The notes: generated by a model from the letters alone, not told the origin. DNA of 64,000 nt from Trichosporon coremiiforme (GCA_039545355.1 BCJJ01000015.1:806001-870000); one strand, 5' to 3'. Shown: positions 10,222 through 21,454, counted from the stretch's first letter. A program made the numbers and translations.

Positions 10222-10883
10222 ATGGACAAGGAGAAGCTCGCCAAGCTCCAGGCTCAGGTCCGCATTGGTGCGTTCGCGTGACTTGTTGTTGAGGAGGACC
10301 GTCCACTGACTTTCGCGCTTTCTTTGACTCGCTCGTGCTCCCGTTCGTTACCGCAATGATCACCTCGCGACTTTTTTTGTGTCATCCCGCTCCTTCCTTC
10401 GGCTATCAACAAACAGGCGGCAAGGGTACTCCCCGCCGTAAGCAAGTCAAGAAGTCTGTGACCGCTACCCAGGGCGACGACCGCAAGCTCCAGGCCGCCC
10501 TCAAGAAGCTCGGCGTCACCCCCATTGCCGGCGTTGAGGAGGTCAACATGTTCAAGGAGGACGGCAACGTTCTCCACTTCGGTGCCCCCAAGGTCGCCGT
10601 CCAGGCCGCCCTCCCCTCGAACACCCTCGCCATCTACGGCCCCGGCCAGAACAAGGAGCTCACCGAGCTCGTTCCCGGTATCCTCAACCAGCTCGGCCCT
10701 GACTCGCTGGCTAACCTCCGCCGTCTCGCCGAGTCCTACCAGTCGCTGACCGCCCGCCAGGCCCAGCTCAACCAGCAGGCCGGTGGTGAGAAGAAGGACG
10801 GCGAGGTCGATGACGAGATCCCCGACCTTGTCGAGAACTTCGACGAGGCCGACAAGAAGGCCGACCTCGACCAGCTCGAGTAA
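10222..10883 (+). CDS. EGD1: Nascent polypeptide-associated complex subunit beta
   Basis: Ribosome-associated chaperone subunit (BTF3/EGD1) that pairs with NAC alpha at the exit tunnel. Exons 10222-10267 and 10417-10883 encode 170 residues; the 149-nt intron splits Gly16 inside the highly conserved [20 protein letters not shown] ribosome-binding segment. The NAC domain follows ([19 protein letters not shown], then [12 protein letters not shown], then [14 protein letters not shown]). The C-terminus is the typical acidic [14 protein letters not shown] tail. Length and motif order match the family closely. Confidence 0.95.
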
Positions 10884-11292
10884 ACAAACGTCGTACAATA
10901 GTCGTCGCGTCGAGGGTTGCTAGCAGCATTTTATTTGTATCACGTATCATATGAAGCCGTGTTACACGAGATCACAAATACATGAGATTGCGGATCGTCG
11001 CAGAGCCGCCAAAGGCGCCGTGACGCCGCTAAGCCGCGATAGGCAACTGCGTCGTTCCTGGACGTTGCGAATGTCACTGCCTGCGCCTCTGACGGTCCAG
11101 AAGCTGCAGGGCCTGTACAACGACGATGGATCTACGCGAAGAAGATCGAGGCGCTTTGCTGCATGCGCCTGGTGTCCTATGCAGAGCCCACTGTGCGGGA
11201 CGACATTGGACCGCGCTCTATGACCTCGCCCGAACTATTGAACATGGTGTGAAATGCCATCTAGATGATATGATTACAACAATGCCTCCAGT
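10884..11292. other. Convergent intergenic region
   Basis: Space between the 3' ends of NAC beta and the CCDC137-like gene. No gene or strong repeat seen. Confidence 0.6.
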
Positions 11293-12441
11293 CTACTGGC
11301 TCTTGCGCGCCTTCTTCTTCTTCCTCTTCTCCGCCTCCTTCTCCTCCTTCTCGACGGCCTTCTCCTGCTCCTTCCGTGCCTTCATGTCGCGGTACATGCG
11401 AATGACGCGCTCACGCTCCTCCTCCATGATACGCTTCTGACCCGCGTTGAGGGGGATCTTGCTGCCAATCTCGCTCGGCGTCTTCTTCGCCTGGCGCATC
11501 TTGGGCAGCTGCGGGGGCGCGAGCGCAATGTCGTTCAGGCGGCGGCGCTGCGGCGCTTCGGCGAACGTCCTCTCCTCGGGCTCGGGAGAGGGCGAGGGCA
11601 CCTTCTTAGACGCTGGAAGGGGGTCGGACGTAAAAGAAGAGCCGGGTTTCGGAGGCGGAAGACCGGCCTGCGCAGCAGCCCGGCGTGCCGCCTTCTCGGC
11701 CTTCAGGGCCTGGATCTGCTGCCCCTTCAGCGCCTCGGCAGACTTGATCGCCTTGTTCACGCTCCCGCGCATGAGCGCCTCGACGCGGCGGTTGTACTCG
11801 CCCAGCGTCTCATTGGGCCCGATCTTGGGGATCTCGGGCTTCCCGCCCTTCTTCTTCTTGCCGTCCTCCTCGGCCCCCGCGGCTCTGACTGCCTTCTCAG
11901 CCTTGGCGGCCTCCTTCTCCGCCTCTGTTCGGATCTTCGCGGGCTCGTTCGTCTCGGTGGCGGAGGAAGCCTTGGACGCCTTCTTGTCCTCCCCCCGCTT
12001 TCGCTTCAAGGTGTACTCGCCCGTGTCTTCCGAGCTTACACGGCCCTGCTTCCTAAACGCGGCCTGAACCTTGGCCGCGTTCAAAATGCGCAGAGCGCCC
12101 TTCGGCGTGTCGTCCTTCACGGAGGAGGGCGCGAGGTTGTATCCCCTGATCGTTAGCTAGCGGCCCGGATCATGTAGCTGCTGTCTCCTCAACCGAAATC
12201 CCCACCGCCTCTATTCCATTAGAGGTGTCTTACACTGGCCGATCCTCTCATGACGACCATTGCCGGTCGCCGTGAGACCGGGTAAGCAGCGCTTGTGGGC
12301 CGGCGGATGAGGAAGATCTGGAGACAGCTGAGCAAACTCACTTCTTATTCCGTGTCTCCTCACGCACAGACCGCTTCGCTCCTGCCTATGTCAGCTATCA
12401 ATCCTGACCCCGAAGCTGTTTTACTCACGCTTGTGAGGCAT
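11293..12441 (-). CDS. Lysine-rich basic protein, CCDC137-like
   Basis: Three exons on the minus strand: 12429-12441, 12342-12381 and 11293-12145, giving 301 residues starting MPHKRAKRSVREETRNKKGY. The first two exons are only 13 and 40 nt; introns are 47 and 196 nt with consensus ends, and every junction keeps frame. Visible features are an N-terminal NLAPSSVKDDTPKGALRIL segment, a central PNETLGEYNRRVEALMR motif similar to the one in CCDC137-type chromatin/nucleolar proteins, and a C-terminal Lys/Glu coiled coil ending in EAEKRKKKKARKSQ. A nuclear or nucleolar role is inferred from composition only. Gene structure is well supported; function is not. Confidence 0.6.
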
Positions 12442-12929
12442 GTCTGTTTCTTGTCGTTGCGTTGGTGGATGTTGACACGGTTCGTGTCTCGTGAGCGCAG
12501 GTGGCCAAAATCTCAACGGCCTCCACCGCCGCCTGCCGCCGGATATCTGGACAAGGCGGAGGCAAATTTATCGTGAGCTCAGATCTTCCTCTCCAGAACT
12601 TGTGGATTCCGGCGAGCTTGGCCAGCAATGTAAGTATGCGAGCGCCAGCTGTTGTACTGCGCACGAGCGTTCTCATCGAAGCGTTGATGAGCAAATCTGA
12701 GACACAGGCACGATCACAAACGCGGAGGGCTCGGCGTTCTGACAGAAGGGGGTAGCCTTCCCCTCATTCTGTGTAATCTTTTGCTGACAACTGAGGACCA
12801 AATTCGTGCTGATGATGAGTGTTCATACATAGCGACTGCTGTCTAGTGCGTCGCTCGGGGTGCCCAAACTGCCCCTGCCAAAACAAGTGTCTATCCACCA
12901 CAAACTCTGCATGACTACAGATGAACGTC
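12442..12929. other. Intergenic between CCDC137-like start and RACK1 3' end
   Basis: No gene recognised. It should hold the RACK1 3' UTR and the short promoter of the CCDC137-like gene. Confidence 0.55.
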
Positions 12930-14275
12930 TTAGACGGTAACAGCCCAGACGCGGATGAGGTTGTCGGTGTAACCACCGAAGAGGGTCTGGCCGTCGGCGG
13001 ACCAGGCGAGCGAGGCGCACTCGGGCTTGCGGGCCTTCTCGGAGAGCTCGTTGAAGTCGGGCTTGAGGTCGTCGACGATCGACTTGGACTCGAGGTCGAA
13101 GATCTTGATCGACGAGGCGGTGGCGGCACAGAGCCAGTAGCGGTTGGGCGAGAAGACGAGCGAGTTGACGATGTCACCGGCCTCAAGCGAGTAGAGGTGC
13201 TTGCCCTCGTTGAGGTCCCAGAGCATGACAATGCCGTCCTTGCCACCGGAAGCGGCGAGGGATCCGTCGGGGGAGACGGCGAGGGTGTTGATGTAGCCGG
13301 TGTGGCCGTAGTGGTTGGTCTTAAGCTTGCACTTAGAGAGCTCCCAGACCTGTTTCTGTCAGCTGCATTCCTTTAAGAAAGGGCTGGTTTAATGGGGGAT
13401 CAGAGATCTTGGTGGATAGTGTTGTCTCATCGGGCAAGCCCTCTGAAGTAGCAAATATAATACAAATCATCATTTCCCAACCATTGCAGATACTCACCTT
13501 GACGACCTTGTCCCAGCCGGCCGAAACGATGACGGGGATGACGGGGTTGGGCGAGAAGCGGACGCACGAGACCCACTCGGAGTGGCCGTCGTCAACAATG
13601 TTGAACTTGCACTCGCCAAGGGTGTTCCAGAGCTTGATGGTGCGGTCACGCGAGGCCGAGACGATCTGGCGGTTGTCGGCGGAGAACGAGACCCTGTTGG
13701 TCAGCTCAAAGCTCGCAGATTTCGACGAAACTGCTGGGAAGGCGTGGGAGCCAATGGCAGTAGAGCAGCGCAGAATTTTGCCAAGTCCACCAAAACGGCT
13801 CAGAAATCTACGCGGCTTGCAGCCTGGCCCTTGCAGCCTGTCCAGTTCCAGCAGAAAATACTCACGAAAGAACGTCACCGGTGTGGCCGACGAACTTGCG
13901 GGTGGTAAGGCCGGTGTTCAGGTCCCAGAGACGGAGGGTCTTGTCCCACGAGGACGAGAGGGCGAACTGGCCGTCCGACGAGATGACGACGTCAGAGACG
14001 AAGTGGTTGTGGCCGTGGAGGATCTTCTTGGGGAAACCGAAAGAAGACTCGTCGCGGGTGAGCTGCCAGACGATGATGGTCTTGTCTGGGAGACGTCAGC
14101 GGGTTGCTCCTTCACCGCTCGAAAAATTCGCCCAGCGACTTTCGAGCCGCTGCTTTCCACACGTACCACGCGAAGCGGTGAGGATCATGTCGGGGTTCTC
14201 GCTGGAGGTAGCGATGGCAGTAACCCAGCCGGCGTGGCCGGCAAGGGATCCCTTGAAAACGAGAGGCTCGCCCAT
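12930..14275 (-). CDS. RACK1: RACK1/Gib2, WD40 scaffold of the 40S ribosome
   Basis: Seven-bladed WD40 G-beta-like protein of the small ribosomal subunit head that also scaffolds signalling kinases (Asc1, CpcB, Gib2). Four exons on the minus strand: 14167-14275, 13866-14085, 13498-13693 and 12930-13349, giving 314 residues, exactly the family length. The introns are 81, 172 and 148 nt, with consensus ends and consistent phases. Blades are visible as [66 protein letters not shown] and the terminal [16 protein letters not shown]. Intron 3 hosts the U24 snoRNA, so splicing makes both a ribosomal scaffold and an rRNA-modification guide. Confidence 0.96.
13395..13478 (-). ncRNA. U24: C/D box snoRNA U24 (snR24 family) in RACK1 intron 3
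   Basis: Box C ATGATGA lies at 13467-13473 and box D CTGA at 13400-13403, read on the minus strand. They are flanked by a GGGA/TCCC terminal stem. Directly downstream of box C the sequence ATATTTGCTACTTCAGA matches the U24 guide next to its D' box. Before box D, CCACCAAGATCTCTGA matches the second U24 guide, and a C'-like GATGAGA lies between. U24 directs 2'-O-methylation of 25S/28S rRNA. In budding yeast it also resides in an intron of the RACK1 homologue ASC1, which supports the assignment. Confidence 0.9.
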
Positions 14276-14770
14276 TTTGTCTGTTTTTTGGTGGTGGTGG
14301 TGTGGGTTGAGGTGTAAGAGATGCTCTCGCAACAGTTTGGGTTTCGAGATACCCCACACGACGGAATCAAACCAGCCCCGCAAAGCGGTATCAAAATGGG
14401 AAGTTTCGCCCACCGGTATTTGCGGCCTTATCGCCGGCTCACCCTGGCATCTGCCTCTGGTGGCGGACAATTGTGGCATCTGGGTGTAACACTGGTGCTC
14501 ATGGGTCAAGGTAGTATGTATTGTATGGGAACGGTACATGCATTCTCGATTTCGGGTACTCTTGCTGTGAAGATGCGCCAATTGTGCTAGACTATTCTCC
14601 GATTTTGAATTGTGAAGTGCGTTATGGTGATTGTAGATGCTGGTGGACGTAGATCTCTGTCTCGGCGGTAGTTCTGGATGTTCGGTCGTAGAAGTATCTG
14701 GTAGTTCGCGCTGATTGTGGCTGGTAGTATCCGTAATGGTCCCGTTGTGGTTCTGGCTGAGTCTGGTAGG

Positions 14771-14809
14771 GTCTGGCTGGTGCGTCTGGCTGGTGCGTCT
14801 GGCTGGTCG
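14771..14809. repeat. 13-bp tandem repeat, three copies
   Basis: GTCTGGCTGGTGC occurs twice without change and a third time ending TCG, about 500 bp upstream of the RACK1 start. Confidence 0.8.
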
Positions 14810-14886
14810 TTCACGTTGGTAGTCCTCAGCTAGTTCTTATCGACACGGTTGTTGAAAGGTTTGGGCTCATTTGTCTCACAGGTCAT

Positions 14887-15070
14887 AGGTACTTCTCTGA
14901 GGTTGGTCTCGCATCAGATTGATCTCGTAGCTTCTTCACGCAGTTTGGCTGGCAGGTACTTTGAGCAGGTTGATCTCGCAGGTCGTGTTCAGAAAGTCCC
15001 ACAGATGGCTTCGCAGGTACTTCACTCTGGTAGATCTCGCCGGTAGGTGTAACAGGTACTTCTCTATCGG
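14887..15070. repeat. Degenerate interspersed repeat (AGGTACTT / GATCTCG units)
   Basis: AGGTACTT starts at 14887, 14954, 15015 and 15054, and between these lie TTGATCTCGTAG, TTGATCTCGCAG and TAGATCTCGCCGG. The pattern looks like an eroded minisatellite. Confidence 0.55.
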
Positions 15071-15249
15071 TGGCGGTTAACAATGCTTGTTTATGTTGCT
15101 CTGTCGGACCTAGGGGGTGGCGCTGGAGATGAAGGGTGGCCCTCAACGCCGTCGGCGTCTAATGATACAAGATTTTATGATACAGTCGTTTCAGTTCGTA
15201 TTCCTTTCCTCGCCTTGGGATCACACCTGCGACACTTGACTGGATGTCG

Positions 15250-18200
15250 CTACCGGAAGCTCTGACACGCGATCCGAGGTGGGGATGTTCGCCTCAAGCG
15301 GCGCGTGACCCTGGCAGCCTTCTGGCGCATGGCGACGATGAGACCCACAGCTTGCTGGGCCAGCCGGGCGAAGAAGTGGCTCTCGGTTCGCCACGGGAGA
15401 TAGCTGCGCCGCTTCTTCGAAGCCTTCTTCTCCCGCCACAGCACTGGATAAGGACGGTGGCGGCCGTCGGTAGTCCTGGGCGGATTGTGGACGCAAACAG
15501 GGGCAAATCCGGGCGAGTGCAGCTCCACGAGGCGGTGGTCAAGCTTGTTGCACCTGTGGTGCCGACCTTGTGCGAGCTGGCGTACTCGCGCCCGGACTAT
15601 GCCAGAACACCTTCCCACGGCCAGGTCGAGCAGGGCCCGGCCAACAGTGCGTCCGAACGGGTTTGTGCGCCTGCGCATGATCCGTACGGCGGACTGCAGC
15701 GCCGGGGTGCTGTGCCTCGGGCTCTTCGCCGTTTCCTTCTTCCTCCTCACGCTCATCGCCTTCAGCGGGGGGTACTCGTGGTCATCGTCGACGACCATCT
15801 TGTCCATGTCCTCATCAACAGAGGACAACCACGAATCCCCAGAGCCCCCCTCGTCCGGAGACGCGCGGTCCGAGTCGGGTCTGGTCGGTTAGCTGGGTGG
15901 AAGGGAGTTCGCTGACACACCGAAGGTGGCGGCGCTTGGGAGCGCGCCGCTCCGGGAAGTACGAGCTGACGAGAAGACCGGGTAGATCATCGGCCATGGT
16001 CGAGTCCAGAGCGCGCGTCCTCTTCGTGAGGCGACCGCTGGCGCGCCAGTCTTGATCCCACTCCGTCTTGAGCTGAACCATGTCTCCGGGCGACAGGCGC
16101 GCGGGCACTCGTGGCATCGACCTCCTCGGGCTCGATTCCTTGGGCTTCTCGATGGGGGAAGTCGATGCGGGGCGCTCCGTGGAGACTGCCTCTTGCATCT
16201 TCGCGTCCGACTTCCCGTCTTCGAATCCCTCGCTGTCCGTGTGCGGCTCTGGCTGCTCCACCAGAGTCGTGTCCTCCTGGCGACAGCTGTTGACGCCCTC
16301 TCCGCTCCAGCCCTCCGTCTCCGAGTCCGAGTCCGAGTAGTCGCTGGCGTTCTCGTACGCAGAGAAATACTCGCTAGACTCGCTGCCATCAGAGTTGTAC
16401 TCAGAGGATGTGTAATACTGGTCAGTGTCGGAGTCAGACTCTGTCACGGGGCCGTGGTCCGTGAAGCGAACTTCCGCCTCCAAGGCCAACTCAGTCGAGG
16501 CGTCGCAGTTTGTGGAGCCCGCTCCGGCCACCGAGGTCGACTCAGTCGAGACGTGTTTCTCTGTGAAGCTCGCTCCTTTCTCCGAGACCAGCTCGGTCGA
16601 CGCCCTCTGGTCCATCGAGCGAGCTCCCGCCTTCGAGTCTGGCTCGGGCGAGACTGTCTGGTCCGCGGATCTCGCTCCCGTAGTGCCGTCGGCAGCCGTG
16701 CTCTCTGTACCTCCAGTCTTGGCCAGCTTCAGGCCCCAAGCCTGGAACTTGGCACGGAGGGTGGCCGCGGCCGTCTCCGCGAGTTCGCTAGCGGCCACCT
16801 CCGCCATCTCCGCCCCCCTCTCAGACTCGTCATACTCTTCGTACTTCTTCTCGGGCTCCTTCTGCTGCTCCTCCTCGAGCTTCTCGTTCTGCGCTTCCTC
16901 GGAGACATCGGGGGGGGGGGGCTTGTTTCTGGCCCCAGGCCTGGAAGCGGGCGCGGAGGTTGGCGGCGGTGGTCTTGGAGATGGCAGCTGCGTTCTCGTG
17001 CTCGTGCTCCTCCCCCGAGACTTCGTTCTTCTCTTCCGGCTGAGGCTGCTGCTGCTGCTCCGCCTCTCCAGCCTTCTCCGCGTCCGCATCGATGCTGGCG
17101 GCGGGGCCAGGCTCGGTGACAGTGTCGCTGGAGTCTGTGATGGTGAGGCCGGCGAGGCACTCGATGAGACTGTTCATGACCGCGGCCGCGACCAAGTCCT
17201 CTACCTCAGCAAGCGAGGTGACGTCTGCGTTGCTGGGTGCAGACGCTTCCTCCGTGTCGTCGAAGGAGGCATGTGCGTTGTTGTCCGCCTCTTCGCTGCT
17301 CCCGTCCACCGCAGCGGGTCCGGTTGCTCCGGTGGTATCCTCGTGCTCGCCAGTGACCTGGTCAGCGGGAGTTCCAGATTCGTTGCTATGCTCGGGCACG
17401 ATCGGGAGGCTGCTGATCTCGGGTCCGGCCAGCGCGGGAGGGGCGGTGTCGTCGATCGGAATGTTGGTGATGCTGGGCATGTTGTGCGTATGAACAGTCG
17501 CGATATCGGTAGACTCGATATTGGCGGCCGGCTCGACACCGTCAGCGAGGACAACTGCATCGGACGCAGGCGTGTTTTCTATGGCCATGCTGGCCATGCT
17601 GGCCATGATGCGCGTGAGCTCTTCTGCTGCATCGTCGGCGCTAGACTGGTCGCTGTCTATCTGGAGTGTGACGATGGGAGTCTCGAGGCCGGTGGAAGCG
17701 TCCTCGGAGGTGTGGTCGGCGGGAGGGCTGTCGGCGATGGGCATGGCGCCATCGGTGAGGGAGACGACAAAACTGTTGGACGCGCTTTCCGCGGTATGCT
17801 CGTCGCGGTCGGTGACAGCGGCAGTATTGCCTGCAGTGTTGCCCGCCATATCCATGTCGCTCTGCTTCATGATCTCCGGGCCAATGCTGCCGGGTTCGGC
17901 ATTAGCCTGGATGGAGGTAGAGGTGCCATCGTCTGCCGCAGCAGCTAAAGACATGCCGCCGAAGTTCGCGAAAAGATCGTGGAGCGCGACTTGGGCCTCG
18001 GCTTCGCCGGCTGCCATGATGGGCTCTGGGGTCGTGTACTCGATAGCAATGGGCTCGATACCATTGCCATTGCTGGGAAGGGCGCTGTCGGTCTGGACGG
18101 CGGAGTAGTCGACGGCGGTGGCCGCGGGGAAGCTGATGTTGCCGGCGGGGGTGGCACCCATTTGCGGCGTGTAGGTATTGACGGGGAAGTGCTCATCGAG

Positions 18201-21088
18201 GTACGCGTGAGCCTGCGCAATGTCGTCCATGGTGATGGGCTCGGTGAAGGTCGTGTCCTCGATCATGGCGTTCTGGGCCGTGTCGACGAAACCGAATGGG
18301 GCTGCCTGCGCTTTGGTCGTACTGTCGAGCATCATGGTGTTGTCGGCGGGTGCGACACTGGCTGAGGAACCGTCGACAGAGGTAGAGCCGCTGCCTTCCG
18401 CCCTCGCCTGTCCCTGCAAGATCCAGGCGCTGAACTGCTGCAACCCGTCGAGGGTCAGCCCGCTGAGGTATTCGCTGAGGGAGAATCAGTCGCCTGTTTC
18501 GGCGCCACCGCTGGCCGGGGCATTCTCGAAAGTCGCGTCGAAGCTTCCTCCGAAACTAGCAGCGGCGGGTGTGGCAGTGCTTGCCATAAAGTTAACGGCG
18601 CTGTCGGAAGTGGCTGACGGCGCGTCGGTGGCATCGGTAGTGAGGTTCATGGAGATGGTGAGGGCTAGAGCGAGTTCGTCGGGCGCGAGTTCCGGGCCGT
18701 CCACGTCCATCGCCTCAATGTTCTCTGTGGAGCCAATGCCAAGGTTTCCGGTGACGAACGCTGAGCTGAAGGTCGTGTCGGTGGCCGTGGCCAGGAAGTT
18801 CTGCGTCGCGTAACTGATCCCGCCGTCGAGCGGCGCACTGAGGAGGTTTAACGCGTCCGTTGGGGTGTATGTGGCGGTGGTTGAGGGGTTGAACGCCGCA
18901 AAGTCGGTAGAGCTCTGCTGAGCGTCGGTCGTGCCAAAGATGGCCTGGTTGAGCTCCTGGGTTTGTTCAGGTGTGAGCGCGACAGACCCGTCGGGGTTGT
19001 ATGCGAAGGTGGGAGCGTAGGTGGGCGCGCGCGTCTCGAACTCGGTCAAGTCCAAGCTACTGAAGTCGAAGCTCGAGAAGTCGAGGTCGGTGACGTCGAC
19101 GCCGTCGTAGAAATAGTATGGGCCCCCACCATCGGAACCGTCAAGGGGGAAGTTCGGAAGCGCCGAATAGTCGAAAGTGTCGGCGGTTCTGGGCCCGGCG
19201 ACCTGCGCCGAGGAAGTTCCGACTCAGGGAGTCTGGAGGAAGGCGTGGGAGCCGGCAGCAGTGGTCGTGATATCGGTCACCACGTCGATCACGCTGGCCC
19301 CCTCCGCCTCCGTGACTACGACTGTGGGTGCGACGATGGCGTTCTGTGCGCCAGAAGAAGTCCCAAGCTCGGTAACAGTTGCAGTGCCACCGGATTCAGT
19401 GGCGACGGTCTGCTCCATCGCTGCAGGGGCAACAGCCTGTACCGGCTCGTCGAAGAGGGGAACCTGGGCGAGATTGTCGAACTGATAGATATCCTGCTCC
19501 TGGTCGATGTTAGCTGAGACGGCTCGATGGTACTTACGGTTACCGTGACGATTGATTCCTCAGTAACGATTGGAGGAGAAGAGGCAGGCTCGGGCTCAGC
19601 CTGAAGCGCAGGTAAGGCGAAGGAGAAGTTGCACGACAGACCTGTGGGCTCGGTTGTGACCTGCGCGAGCGAGCGAGCGGGCGTACCCTCCGTAGCCGCA
19701 GTCACAGGAAGGGTGGAGCGCTTAGGCTTACGGCGAAGGGCTCGCTTCGCGATAGGGGTGGTGTTCTGGGAAGAAGCGCCAAGGGCGAAGGTTGCGCACG
19801 CCATTGATGGCTGGGTCGGAATGTCGGTTGCAGTCAAGTGAGTCGAGGTCGTGGCAGTGGCAGTCTCGACAGGAAAGACGGGTGTGGGCTCGGGCGTGGG
19901 CTCGGGCGTGGGCTCAACGGGAAAGGGATCGATGGGCGCGGGCTCGACGGGCGTGAACTTCGCATCATGCTGGACAGCGGAAAAGTCGAAAGTAGACGAG
20001 CTCGGCATGCTCGCTCCGAACTGGAGAATGGCGCTCTCAACCGCCTCAGTTGCCACAGAGGGCGCGGGCGAGTGGGTGGTGGCATTGTCCATAGAAGCAG
20101 CATGGAGGCGGCGTGGGAGAGGCTTAAGCAGGCGGCGAGGCGCGGGAGCGATGGCCCTCTCAGCAGGAGCGCCAAACTTCAAGGTTGCATTCGCGCCGAA
20201 GGACTTGGTCGGAATGGCGCGGGTGGCGATCGAGGAAGTCGGGGTCGTGGCGGCCACATTGGCTGACCGGGCAGGAACGACGGGCGAAGGCACGGGCTCG
20301 GCTTGCTGGTACGCAGCAGCGCCTGGAAAGACGGCAGGCGTGGACGAGTGGAACATGTGGACGTACGTCGGTCCGGGCGCGGGCGGGGCGGGAGGGACGG
20401 GCGACCTGGGCGCGGGCATAGCGGGCGCGGGCTCGTTCTCGTCCTGCTCGGAGTCTGCGTAGCCGTAGTCGCCCCCCTCGTCAACGTACGCGTTGCCGAT
20501 GTACGGGCCGTGCAGGTCCTGCTCGGAGGTGTACCCATAATCGAACTCTTCGTAGTTGAGACAGTCGTCATGGTAATCAAACTCCTCCTCGGCGTCAGAG
20601 TAATTGTGGTACGAGTCGAGGTTGGCGGCAGGAGGCGTCGGCTGAGCTTGAGCTGCGTGAGCAGGCCGAGGGATATGGTCCTCATCCGAGCTCGAACAAA
20701 TGTCCATGTCATCATCCCGAGCCGTGTCTGGCGCGGTCTCGGGGTTCAGAGACTGGACCGAAGCGCTGGTTCCGCTGGTTCCGCTCGGTTCGGCGATGGG
20801 CTGAGTGTCCATGGCCATCTCGGCGTCGTTCTCGGCCGCCTTCTCGTCCTCGTCCGTCGCTTGCTTCAGAAACATCTTTAGGTTGATAAAGTCCTTGTCG
20901 CCATGCATGTCCATCTCGCGCCCGTACTGCATCGCGTCATTCGCATCGGCGGCCTGGGCGGCCATGGCGGTCGGCGCGACTGCCGTGGCGGGGGTGAGAG
21001 TGGGTGCGGCGGGGGCGGCCTTGGGACTTCTGGCGGCCAGGCACCGCGGCTTGCGCGGGAGCTTGGCGAACCGGCGAGGGGTGCTCAT
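15250..21088 (-). CDS. Very long low-complexity protein; reading frame interrupted
   Basis: Unrecognised. The frame starts at ATG 21086-21088 and runs to 19538. It crosses a 38-nt intron (19500-19537, branch GCTAAC) and continues in one frame from 19499 to a C tract at 16910-16921. It then continues in the +1-corrected frame to 15921, crosses a 40-nt intron (15881-15920, branch GCTAAC) and ends at 15250. About 1,900 residues would result. Within this span are in-frame TGA codons at 19224-19226 and 18486-18488 and one frameshift at the C tract. Composition is extreme: Ala/Pro/Thr/Ser/Glu-rich and disordered, with an acidic Tyr-rich stretch (NYEEFDYGYTSEQD), a Pro-Glu repeat and two copies of a LRA(R/K)FQAWG motif. 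The C-terminus is basic (RRKK, RRLRR). It may be one gene with sequencing errors, a decaying gene, or two to three separate genes. Long antisense frames here are shadows of the biased codons. Confidence 0.5.
16910..16921 (-). other. 12-base C run causing a +1 frameshift
   Basis: Before the run the minus-strand frame reads RARFQAWGQKQA; after it the coding-like frame is PDVSEEAQNEKLEEE, one base out. With 11 bases instead of 12 the two frames join. A homopolymer length error or a real slippage site are both possible. Confidence 0.75.
18486..18488 (-). other. In-frame TGA inside the long disordered frame
   Basis: The frame reads ...GGAETGD, TGA, FSLSEYLSGLTLDGLQQF... and stays open for more than 1.5 kb after the stop. 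No donor site with matching phase was found that would splice it out cleanly. Confidence 0.7.
19224..19226 (-). other. In-frame TGA inside the long disordered frame
   Basis: The frame reads ...GSHAFLQTP, TGA, VGTSSAQVAGPRTADTFDY... and stays open for a further 735 bases. A phase-0 intron ending GGCGCAG just after the stop is conceivable, but its donor and branch site are weak. Confidence 0.7.
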
Positions 21089-21384
21089 GGCTGCGAAAAT
21101 GAGCTCGGGACTCGAGAGTTGTGTTGATCGGGTTGATCGAGATGCTCGAAGCTCGAGGAGCTCGAGGGTTGCTGTTTGTTGAGGTCGAGGTTGAAGTGTG
21201 AGGGTGATTAATGATCGTGATGATTAATGATCGTGATGATGCGACTGGATGCGTGACGATGATGGTAAGCCGATGTCAGCGGGTGAGTGAATGATGTTGA
21301 TGATGAGCAGTGTCCACGCCAGCGTTATATTCTTCCTCGCTCTCGTTCTGCGCTGCGCTCGCTGTGGGAATGCGAGGTGACATG

Positions 21385-21454
<70 letters not shown>

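Larger units (their letters stand above)
14276..15249. other. Intergenic: RACK1 promoter and 3' flank of the long disordered gene
   Basis: No gene seen. It contains two short repeat arrays, listed separately. Confidence 0.55.

Noticed and set aside
12146..12341. Hairpin CCTCTA...TAGAGG in intron 2 of the CCDC137-like gene as ncRNA
   Set aside because: A single 6-bp stem without box motifs is weak evidence.
13694..13865. Possible second snoRNA in RACK1 intron 2
   Set aside because: Length (172 nt) would allow an H/ACA RNA, but no convincing H and ACA boxes with two hairpins were found.
16052..18365. Plus-strand open frames opposite the long disordered gene
   Set aside because: The minus strand has consistent splice sites and frame continuity at both ends; the plus frames do not connect.
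18440..18620. Intron hiding the TGA at 18486
   Set aside because: CTGATTCTCCCTCAG looks like an intron end, but no upstream GT donor has the phase needed to restore the frame, except a GTTAAC site of poor quality.
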